Shown one piece after another: positions 57,188-64,000 of a DNA stretch of 64,000 nucleotides (its first letter is position 1; each line of letters opens with the position of its first letter). Position numbers and translations under genes: made by a program. The notes under the pieces are model-generated. The model ran no database searches. It saw only the letters and a program-made list of their open reading frames with translations, and was not told the DNA's origin. The stretch comes from Pseudoalteromonas rhizosphaerae (GTDB lineage Bacteria; Pseudomonadota; Gammaproteobacteria; Enterobacterales; Alteromonadaceae), in the NCBI RefSeq assembly GCF_902498845.1, contig NZ_CABVLM010000006.1:62001-126000 (forward strand), written 5' to 3'.

Positions 57188-58267
57188 GTGAAATGTATCA
57201 TTTGTAATAATAAAATATCCTCAAGTGTGGATATGTTACATATTAATAAACCAATTGCATCTGATTGTCGAAACGTAAGTTTTACTGCTGATATTTTCCA
57301 ATGCCAACATTGCCAGCATTACCAAAAGAATATAGACGCTCATTATTTAAATAACATAAATGAAATCTACACTCACTATCGACCTTACTCAGTTCAAAAT
57401 GGTAAAGAGCAGCTTAATTTTACTGCAGATATCCCATTTACTCGTTGTAGTGAAATACTAAAAATATCAGAGGAATTTTTGCCTCACGCAAATGCTCAAT
57501 TTATTGATATAGGTACTGGCAGCGGTGTAATGTTAGAGGCTGTTTCACAGCGTTATTCAAACTGGACTAAAAGTGCACATGATGTATCGGGTGATTACCA
57601 GTTAAACTTAACTCAGAAATATAACCTTGCCTCTTTTTTTAAAGGCGACTTAAGTAAGATAGATCATCGTTTTGATATAATTACATTGATTCATGTTTTA
57701 GAGCATATTACCTCACCACCTCAATTTTTAGATAGTATTAATGCCTTATTGTCTAATAATGGCATAGCCGTAATTCAAGTGCCTAATATTGCTGAGAATG
57801 AATGGGACTTTTCTATTTATGATCATGTTTCACATTTCACAAAACATACATTAAAAACACTACTTGATCAGCATTTTAAAAACGTATTCTTTCCTATCAA
57901 ACAATTAAATAAAGAAATTACTGTTTTAGTATCAAACACCCATGCCTTCCCAAAACAAGCGACAAGCCCAATAAAAAATGAGCTGCCACTTTTAGAATCA
58001 TTTAATCTAAAAATACAGCAGCTGAAAAAATTACCAGCCTGCCACATCTTAGGGACGGGTCCAGCAGCGAGCTTTTGTGCTCATTTTTTAGGTGAAAAAT
58101 TTCTTGGCTGGGTCGATGAAGATCCTTTAAAAATAGGCAAGGTTATGGCAAATAAAACTATACAAGATGCGAGTGAGCTTCATACATCTCCAATCTTTCT
58201 ACCTTACCCCTTGTCACAAGTTGAGCAAATAAAAAATCGACTTCCGCAAAATAATTATATTTACTAA
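57188..58267 (+). CDS. C-methyltransferase-like protein with zinc-binding N-terminus
   Basis: 359 residues in three parts: a Cys-rich N-terminus (CIICNNKISS, then CQHCQHYQK) like the zinc-binding domain of sugar C-3 methyltransferases; a SAM domain (FIDIGTGSGVMLEAVSQRYS, LIHVLEHITSPPQFL); and a C-terminal Rossmann-like part (CHILGTGPAASFCAHFLGEK). This layout is that of NDP-sugar C-methyltransferases. Start is GTG at 57188 with AAGGA about 11 bases ahead. It suggests a branched, C-methylated sugar, alongside the transketolase. Confidence 0.8.
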   Translation: MKCIICNNKISSSVDMLHINKPIASDCRNVSFTADIFQCQHCQHYQKNIDAHYLNNINEIYTHYRPYSVQNGKEQLNFTADIPFTRCSEILKISEEFLPHANAQFIDIGTGSGVMLEAVSQRYSNWTKSAHDVSGDYQLNLTQKYNLASFFKGDLSKIDHRFDIITLIHVLEHITSPPQFLDSINALLSNNGIAVIQVPNIAENEWDFSIYDHVSHFTKHTLKTLLDQHFKNVFFPIKQLNKEITVLVSNTHAFPKQATSPIKNELPLLESFNLKIQQLKKLPACHILGTGPAASFCAHFLGEKFLGWVDEDPLKIGKVMANKTIQDASELHTSPIFLPYPLSQVEQIKNRLPQNNYIY

Positions 58268-58281
58268 ATGGAAATACATAA

Positions 58282-59340
58282 ATGAAAGCTGCAGTGTTAT
58301 TTAAAACAGGAGAGCCTTTAAGAGTGATAGATAACCTCGTTGCTCCTACACTCATAAGAGGGCAAATAAAAGTAGATATCATCTATACTGGGTTATGCCA
58401 CTCACAACTAATGGAAGCCAAAGGGCTTAGAGGTGAAGATAAATACTTACCTCATTTATTAGGTCACGAAGCTGTCGCAAAAGTAAAAGAAATTGGTCCG
58501 CAAGTAAGTAAGGTCGCGATTGGTGATATTGTTGTGCTTGGTTGGATAAAGGGGGAAGGAATAGATGCCCCAGGTGGTATTTATACATACAACGACATTA
58601 AAATTAATGCTGGTAGCGTAACTACATTCTCTGAAGAATCCATTGTTTCTGAAAATAGAGTCGTTAAGCTTCCAGAAGGTATGCCATTACAGCTTGCTAT
58701 ACTGCTGGGCTGTGCGTTACCAACAGGTGCCGGGCTAGTTTTAAATCAACTAAAGCCCAAAGAAGACACTAATATTGCCATATTCGGTCTAGGCGGCATT
58801 GGCCTAAGTGCACTGATCACAACAACATTATTCAAACCAAATAAACTGATTGCTGTTGATATTGAGCCTGAAAAGCTTGAGTTGGCTAAAGCCTTAGGTG
58901 CCACTCACTGCTTTAATGCAAATTCACCAACTTACTTAGAAGAAATTAAAGAGTTAACTTCGGGCGGATGTGATTATACCGTTGAGGCGGGGGGGACATG
59001 TCGTTCCATAGAAGCTGCTTTTGAAGTAACAAAAGAGCAAGGAGGTGAATGTATTTTTGCCTCTCACCCTAAAGAAGGTGAAAAGATAAGCTTAGAGCCA
59101 CACGCCTTTCATCGTGGAAAAAAGATATCTGGTAGCTGGGGTGGTAATTCGAACCCAGACTCTGATATACCCAAACTAGTAAATTTATACAAAGAGCATA
59201 ATCTACCTCTTGATAAACTACTCTCAGCTAGCTATTCATTAGATGACATAAATAATGCGCTGAACGACCTCGATGAACGAAAAATAACTCGCGCATTAAT
59301 TTCTATCAACCCACAATTAGATCCAATTAATAACTCATGA
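58282..59340 (+). CDS. Zinc-type alcohol dehydrogenase (MDR family)
   Basis: 352 residues. Catalytic zinc ligands appear in IIYTGLCHSQLMEAK and LPHLLGHEAVAKVKEIG; the nucleotide-binding core is IAIFGLGGIGLSALI with the acidic AVDIEPEKLELA, indicating NAD preference. The usual four-Cys structural zinc loop is absent. Probably oxidises or reduces an alcohol or sugar of this pathway; sorbitol-type and polyol dehydrogenases share the motifs. Four-base overlap with the next gene. Confidence 0.84.
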   Translation: MKAAVLFKTGEPLRVIDNLVAPTLIRGQIKVDIIYTGLCHSQLMEAKGLRGEDKYLPHLLGHEAVAKVKEIGPQVSKVAIGDIVVLGWIKGEGIDAPGGIYTYNDIKINAGSVTTFSEESIVSENRVVKLPEGMPLQLAILLGCALPTGAGLVLNQLKPKEDTNIAIFGLGGIGLSALITTTLFKPNKLIAVDIEPEKLELAKALGATHCFNANSPTYLEEIKELTSGGCDYTVEAGGTCRSIEAAFEVTKEQGGECIFASHPKEGEKISLEPHAFHRGKKISGSWGGNSNPDSDIPKLVNLYKEHNLPLDKLLSASYSLDDINNALNDLDERKITRALISINPQLDPINNS

Positions 59341-60191
59341 ATATAGATAACCCAACATTAATAATTGGCGGTGATTCTGTTGTTGGTCGTTATCTACGTG
59401 ATGAAAATCCCGATTACTTTTATACCTCTAGAAAAGAGAATTGCGAAGCTATTTACTTTGATTTACTGCAACTAGACAGTTTTAACATAGTTGAAGCAGC
59501 AGTTATTGAACACAATATCAACACAGTAATTATCCTTGCCAGTATAACATCCATTAAACAATGCGAACTGCAGCCTGAACTTACCCTACTCGTAAATGTA
59601 CAGCGAACTAAATTATTACTTGAAAAAGTGAATAAACTCGGCTGTTTTGTTGTTTTTATATCTACTAATCATGTGTTTGATTGTAAATCAGCTTACAGTG
59701 TATGGGATGGGATTAAATTACCCTGCTCAAATTATGGACAGCAAAAGCTTCAAGTTGAAAACTATATCGTCGAAAATAATTTTAATGCGAGTATTATTAG
59801 ACCATCTAAAATTATTCATCGCCCATACTCTTTAATTGAAAGCATGATCGAATCTCTTAACAAAAAGCAGGTGTTTAATGCATTCAATGACCATTACTTT
59901 GCACCAATATCAATTCAATTTTTTTCAACACTGTTAAAACTGATCATCCAAAATAAAAAGAAAGGGATTTTTCAAATTAGTGGAAAATCAGATCTAAGCT
60001 ATTATGTTTTTTTAAGAATGCTTGCGAGTAAATTAGACTTAAACTCATCTTTAATCACACCTGTAAGTGCACTCTCAAAAGGTGTTACTCCAAATAAATA
60101 TGGAACCCTTGAAGCGTATAATCCTCTAAGCAATACTTTACTATATCAATCTATTGAAGATACCATAAACGATTACTGCCAAGAAAATTAA
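59337..60191 (+). CDS. NAD(P)-dependent sugar reductase/epimerase (RmlD-like SDR)
   Basis: 284 residues: start TLIIGGDSVVGRYLRDENPD, VVFISTNHVFDCKSAYSVWD and catalytic CSNYGQQKLQVENYIV (YxxxK), then NASIIRPSKIIHR. Short length and pattern resemble dTDP-4-dehydrorhamnose reductase RmlD. Probably reduces a 4-keto sugar made by the upstream dehydratase. Overlaps the alcohol dehydrogenase by 4 bases. Confidence 0.78.
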   Translation: MNIDNPTLIIGGDSVVGRYLRDENPDYFYTSRKENCEAIYFDLLQLDSFNIVEAAVIEHNINTVIILASITSIKQCELQPELTLLVNVQRTKLLLEKVNKLGCFVVFISTNHVFDCKSAYSVWDGIKLPCSNYGQQKLQVENYIVENNFNASIIRPSKIIHRPYSLIESMIESLNKKQVFNAFNDHYFAPISIQFFSTLLKLIIQNKKKGIFQISGKSDLSYYVFLRMLASKLDLNSSLITPVSALSKGVTPNKYGTLEAYNPLSNTLLYQSIEDTINDYCQEN

Positions 60192-60200
60192 GGTCATAAA

Positions 60201-61649
60201 GTGAAAAGAAAAACGGTTTTAGTCATCGGCAATTTCGATATACTCCATCCAGGGCATATTAGGTTGCTAAAGTTCGCTAAAGAATGCGGTGATTACCTTA
60301 TAGTCGCAGTGAATAATGACAGCAATATGCTAATAAAAAGTAGGGTATCAGAATTGCATCGCCTTGAAATGGTTCAATCACTTGAGTGTGTGGATGAAGC
60401 ATTTTTGACTGAACTATGCAGTAATTCTTTAATTGCAAATTATCAGCCTTACGCAGTTGTGAAGGGTAAAGAGTTTGAAGAAAAAGAAAACCCTGAATAC
60501 AAAGCACTGAAAACATATGGGGGAAAGTTGATTTTTGGCTCTGGTGAGTTTGAATCTAATTCCGAACAATACATTACAAGAACAATAAGCCATGGTCATA
60601 ACTTTGATTACAAAAAATGTCAAAGTTATGCAACAAGGCATCAGTTTGATTATCAATCAATCAACACGGTATTCTCTCAATTTCGTAAAAACCGTGTTGC
60701 TGTAATTGGCGAAATAATCGTTGATGAATATATTCAAGGTACGGCTGTAGGTTTATCTCAAGAAGATCCTACCATTGTAATGACACCAGATAGAACAGAT
60801 ACTTTTCTAGGCGGGGCTGCAATTACAGCAGGCCATATAAAAGGGCTTGGAGCAAAAAATGTAAAGCTTTTTTCTGTACTTGGTAAGGATGATAAGGCTG
60901 AGTACGTAAAAAGTCATATTAAAAAGTACAATATTGAAACTGTACTTTTAGATGATAGCAGCCGTCCTACACCATTAAAGTCGCGGTACAGAGCCGGGAA
61001 TAAAACACTTCTAAGGGTAAACCAAGTTCGCCAACATAAAATATCTAAAGAAATTCAAACTGACTTATACCACCAACTTCAAAGTAACATCCAGAATTTT
61101 GATTTGTTGGTATTTTCTGATTTTAATTATGGATTACTACCTCAAACGCTTGTCGAAAAAATCATTCTATTATGTAAAAAAAATAATGTACGTATTGTCG
61201 CTGACAGTCAAACATCATCTCAAGTTGGTGATATCGCGCGTTATAAAGATATGATGCTAGTTACACCAACAGAAAAAGAAGTCCGTGTTGCTCTGAATAA
61301 TATTGATGATGGCCTACCTATTTTAGCGCAAAAACTTTGCGAAAAGGCAAATCCAACATTTTTAGTTATTACCCTTGCAGGAGAAGGTGTTTTTATCCAT
61401 CTGCCAGATCAAAACGGTCAATGGGAAAATGATATGCTGCCAGCTATTAACAGTAATGCGGTTGATCCTGCGGGTGCTGGTGATTGTTTCTTAGCGGCTA
61501 GCAGCCTTGCTTTATGTTCAGGCGCTACGCCATGGCAAGCATTTTATATTGCCAGTATCGCAGCTGCTTGCCAAGTTGATACACTCGGAAACCAGCCACT
61601 GTCTTTTAACACTCTGCAACAACGTGTTTTGGAGTCATTTAAACTATGA
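60201..61649 (+). CDS. HldE-like bifunctional enzyme with reversed domain order
   Basis: 482 residues. The N-terminal 135 are a cytidylyltransferase-like domain (VIGNFDILHPGHIRLLKFAK with HxGH; LHRLEMVQSLECVDEAFLTE). From about residue 165 a PfkB kinase follows (VAVIGEIIVDEYIQGTAVGL, DTFLGGAAITAGHIKGLGAK, and the anion-hole motif DPAGAGDCFLAAS). In HldE the kinase comes first; here the order is reversed. Expected activities: heptose 7-phosphate 1-kinase and nucleotide transfer. GTG start with AAGG seven bases ahead. Confidence 0.85.
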   Translation: MKRKTVLVIGNFDILHPGHIRLLKFAKECGDYLIVAVNNDSNMLIKSRVSELHRLEMVQSLECVDEAFLTELCSNSLIANYQPYAVVKGKEFEEKENPEYKALKTYGGKLIFGSGEFESNSEQYITRTISHGHNFDYKKCQSYATRHQFDYQSINTVFSQFRKNRVAVIGEIIVDEYIQGTAVGLSQEDPTIVMTPDRTDTFLGGAAITAGHIKGLGAKNVKLFSVLGKDDKAEYVKSHIKKYNIETVLLDDSSRPTPLKSRYRAGNKTLLRVNQVRQHKISKEIQTDLYHQLQSNIQNFDLLVFSDFNYGLLPQTLVEKIILLCKKNNVRIVADSQTSSQVGDIARYKDMMLVTPTEKEVRVALNNIDDGLPILAQKLCEKANPTFLVITLAGEGVFIHLPDQNGQWENDMLPAINSNAVDPAGAGDCFLAASSLALCSGATPWQAFYIASIAAACQVDTLGNQPLSFNTLQQRVLESFKL

Positions 61650-62344
61650 AAGCAATATTATTAGCAGCAGGATTAGGCACTAGACTCAAACCTCTAACCA
61701 ATACGATTCCAAAATGTTTAGTGCCTATATCTGGCCGCCCTCTTTTATCTTACTGGTTAGAAAAATTAGCTAATTTGGGTATAAATGAAATACTTATAAA
61801 CGTTCACTATCTCGCTGAACAAGTAGAAAACTACATAAGCCAATCCCCCTATAGAGATAAAATAACCATCGTTAAAGAAACCGCATTACTTGGCACTGGC
61901 GGAACATTAAAAAACAATGCTCAATTTTGGAAAGATGAAGAAGTAATCGTTATTCATGCTGATAATTTTTGCCTCAGTGATTTAAGCGGCCTTATTAATT
62001 CACACAACGTTAAACCTGCTCATGTAGATATGTCGCTATTACTATTTACGTCGAATCAACCAACTCAATGCGGCATTGTCGTTATGGATGCTGATAATGT
62101 TATCCATGAATTCCATGAAAAAGTGAGTAACCCACCAGGAAACTTAGCAAGTGGAGCGTTGTTTGTTTTTTCTGACTCTGTTTATGAGCGGTATTTTAAA
62201 GAATTAAAAGAACATACCTTTTACGATTTAAGTAAAGATATAGTGCCTAATATGATTGGAAAAATGCAAGGATGGATCGTAGATGATGAGTATATAGATA
62301 TCGGCACGCCCGAGAGCTATGAGCGTGCCCAAAAACTAATATAA
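61646..62344 (+). CDS. NDP-sugar nucleotidyltransferase (HddC/RmlA-like)
   Basis: 232 residues with AILLAAGLGTRLKPLTNTIP, KCLVPISGRPLLSYWLEKLA, KETALLGTGGTLKNNAQF and the metal-site VIHADNFCLSDL, ending DIGTPESYERAQKLI. Pattern fits mannose-1-phosphate guanylyltransferase-like enzymes such as HddC, which activates D-glycero-D-manno-heptose 1-phosphate. Overlaps the HldE-like gene by 4 bases and ends the operon 5 bases before the converging maf gene. Confidence 0.82.
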   Translation: MKAILLAAGLGTRLKPLTNTIPKCLVPISGRPLLSYWLEKLANLGINEILINVHYLAEQVENYISQSPYRDKITIVKETALLGTGGTLKNNAQFWKDEEVIVIHADNFCLSDLSGLINSHNVKPAHVDMSLLLFTSNQPTQCGIVVMDADNVIHEFHEKVSNPPGNLASGALFVFSDSVYERYFKELKEHTFYDLSKDIVPNMIGKMQGWIVDDEYIDIGTPESYERAQKLI

Positions 62345-62349
62345 AAAAT

Positions 62350-64000
62350 TTACACGCCTTTATTCATCACTTTAAGTTGTTCGTCATTGAGAAAATCACA
62401 GGGCTTTTTGTAATTCTCTTCAAAGTAGCTTTTCATATCAAAAATGTAATCTTGCCAAAGCGAGAAAAGTTCATCAAATTGTTCTAATGTAAATGCTTCA
62501 TTTTCATAACTATAAAGCAATGTAATTAGTGGGCAGTGATAATATAACAATGACCCTTTCATCATATGATAAATATGACCTAATGGTGAATTTTTAAATG
62601 AATACACATACCGTTGCTGTCTTTTAAGCAAATCTGCAGCTTCTTTGATTGTTGTATAATGCTCGTTACTAATAACTAACAGATGGTCACACATATCAAT
62701 AAAGCGCTGTATTTCGTAATCTTCATCGTTTAATTTATCCAAATTCAGGTTTTCAAAATATCGCGTCTTGATTAACTCCAGCAAAGGAGGCTTATCTAAG
62801 CTGTTTTCTGAATCAATTAATATATCAGCAGCTAATGAAATAGCGCCTTTAATTTTAGCCCCGTTACCAATATTGAATACATCAACTGCAGGAAATATTT
62901 CCAACAGCTTTTCTATTTGGCTATGCGATACTTTGTATAAATCATTAGTGTAAACAAAGCTATCACTTAAATTACCAGGTAAAGTTTTTTCCGTGACAGG
63001 TGCACAACTGATTCCTTTTTCATCATCTTTATATTTTTTATAAAAACTGTGATCACTATGATGTTTACCTGTGGGTAAGCTTCCATTATCAACACCAAAT
63101 AAATACACATTTTTAAAACCAAAATTTAAAAATAACGAGAGTGCAGTATTAGATACAAGTGGATTACTATATGGAATTAATGGCAGTGTTTTAGAGCGAT
63201 TTTTTAATGATAAAAAATTAATGAAATCAGTACCACCTTCATTCCCTTTTAATGCTAACCCTGACCACTTATATAGCTCGGTTGTCTTAGGATGGACCAT
63301 ATTAACGGCTAGTAAATTAACTCGTTTATACGCTTCGATCGGTAAGGAATCAGCGACTATTTTGTAGTTTGCATAAGGTCTCTCTACTAGTACATGAAAG
63401 TCCGCCTGGATCCCCAATCGCTCTAAAGAAACAATGGCAGATCCTGCAGCTACAACAATCCCTTTATTCTGATTATTTTTCAAATATTCAACAGCTTCAT
63501 CTAAAGATGGGCCATTGCCAATTATAAATACAGGTATATCTAATAACGAAGCAGGTAAACTCGCTTTATTTGTAAGAAAAGACTGATTACTTTCAATATG
63601 AGCTATCGAGTGTGCAAACCCAGTTATTGCATCATTGAAAAAGCCGTGCCCCATTTGAAAACGAAAATAATCCGCAGCCCAATTGGCTATTAACTCATTA
63701 ATTTCACGTCCAGGTGTATGCTGATAACAAAAGCTTCTTACAGCGGAAAATGCTCCTATATCTTCAACTACATTTTCTAAATCTTTAATGAAAGTATTTT
63801 TATCTGCACCTAGATTAAAGAATAAACAATTTCCTTTTTCATCAATCTTTTCAATAATATTGGCCCAATCAATACAGAATAAACTGGCATAAAATTGTTC
63901 AATATCAGGCTCAATAATAAATAAATAATCGAATTCAGTATGATTTAATAATTCAGGTATGTGATAACCTAATCCTACTCCAAAAATAATTCCCGATGGG
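62350..64000 (-). CDS. maf: Maf-type flagellin glycosyltransferase (5' end beyond window)
   Basis: The open frame runs from the stop at 62350 to the window edge, 549 codons. It is not started by the internal ATG at 63654. By hand the upstream part reads GIIFGVGLGYHIPELLNHTE, FDYLFIIEPDIEQFYASLFC and RSFCYQHTPG, the start of the motility accessory factor family. Further in are IPVFIIGNGPSLDEAVEYLK, ILVERPYANYK (DUF115 sialyltransferase-like core) and NVYLFGVDNGSLPTGKHHSD. Maf proteins transfer nonulosonic acids to flagellin Ser/Thr in Campylobacter, Aeromonas and Shewanella. It probably uses the CMP-sugar made here. Confidence 0.88.
   Translation of the reverse strand, partial: PSGIIFGVGLGYHIPELLNHTEFDYLFIIEPDIEQFYASLFCIDWANIIEKIDEKGNCLFFNLGADKNTFIKDLENVVEDIGAFSAVRSFCYQHTPGREINELIANWAADYFRFQMGHGFFNDAITGFAHSIAHIESNQSFLTNKASLPASLLDIPVFIIGNGPSLDEAVEYLKNNQNKGIVVAAGSAIVSLERLGIQADFHVLVERPYANYKIVADSLPIEAYKRVNLLAVNMVHPKTTELYKWSGLALKGNEGGTDFINFLSLKNRSKTLPLIPYSNPLVSNTALSLFLNFGFKNVYLFGVDNGSLPTGKHHSDHSFYKKYKDDEKGISCAPVTEKTLPGNLSDSFVYTNDLYKVSHSQIEKLLEIFPAVDVFNIGNGAKIKGAISLAADILIDSENSLDKPPLLELIKTRYFENLNLDKLNDEDYEIQRFIDMCDHLLVISNEHYTTIKEAADLLKRQQRYVYSFKNSPLGHIYHMMKGSLLYYHCPLITLLYSYENEAFTLEQFDELFSLWQDYIFDMKSYFEENYKKPCDFLNDEQLKVMNKGV

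Noticed and set aside
63652..63654. Internal ATG as start of the Maf gene
   Set aside because: The frame stays open upstream to the window edge and encodes typical Maf sequence (GLGYH, IIEPDIEQF).

Overview
The window reads as chromosomal DNA of a polar-flagellated marine gammaproteobacterium. Gene order (cheY-cheZ-cheA-cheB-motC-motD-parC-parP-cheW; flhA-flhF-flhG-fliA; fliE to flhB; flrABC) and the moderately AT-rich composition fit Alteromonadales, with Pseudoalteromonas or a close relative as my best guess. The genus is an inference; no rRNA or other marker is present.

Region 1 (1-33,627, nearly all minus strand) is a flagellar and chemotaxis cluster. From high to low coordinates it runs: a flagellin-like gene, the master regulator flrA, (tag on the plus strand), flrB-flrC, fliE-F-G-H-I-J, fliK, fliL-M-N-O-P-Q-R-flhB, flhA-flhF-flhG-fliA, cheY-Z-A-B, motC-motD, parC-parP, and a cheW cut by the left window edge. 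I read sigma-54 type -24/-12 elements in front of flhA, fliK, fliE and flrB. Four to eight base overlaps link many neighbours. ParC/ParP and the three repeated acidic motifs in the CheA linker point to polar anchoring and partitioning of chemoreceptor arrays.

Region 2 (about 33.7-42.5 kb) is a nonulosonate (pseudaminic-acid type) pathway: pseB and pseC; a Gfo/Idh/MocA oxidoreductase; then on the minus strand pseI, an acyl carrier protein, a PseG-acetyltransferase fusion and an acyl-AMP ligase; then an SpsF/PseF-like cytidylyltransferase. Both pseB and pseI have sigma-54 elements like those of the flagellar operons, which suggests that glycan synthesis is timed with flagellar assembly.

Region 3 (42.5-62.3 kb, plus strand, tightly packed, more AT-rich by eye) encodes a second, complex sugar pathway. 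It holds NDP-sugar epimerase/dehydratases, a GmhA-like isomerase, a split transketolase, an HldE-like enzyme with its domains in reverse order, an HddC-like nucleotidyltransferase and several methyltransferases. In its middle (48.1-53.1 kb) lies a set matching, enzyme for enzyme, the phosphoramidate-donor pathway of the Campylobacter jejuni capsule (Cj1415-Cj1418): a CysC-like kinase, a PEP-synthase-like glutamine kinase, a glutamine amidotransferase and a CTP-type nucleotidyltransferase, plus a methyltransferase. A sulfotransferase-like gene close behind could be the matching transferase. The last gene, cut by the right edge, is a Maf-type flagellin glycosyltransferase on the opposite strand. 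Together the window suggests a flagellin decorated with a nonulosonate and/or heptose-type glycan that may carry a phosphoramidate group. That combination is the most interesting hypothesis here.
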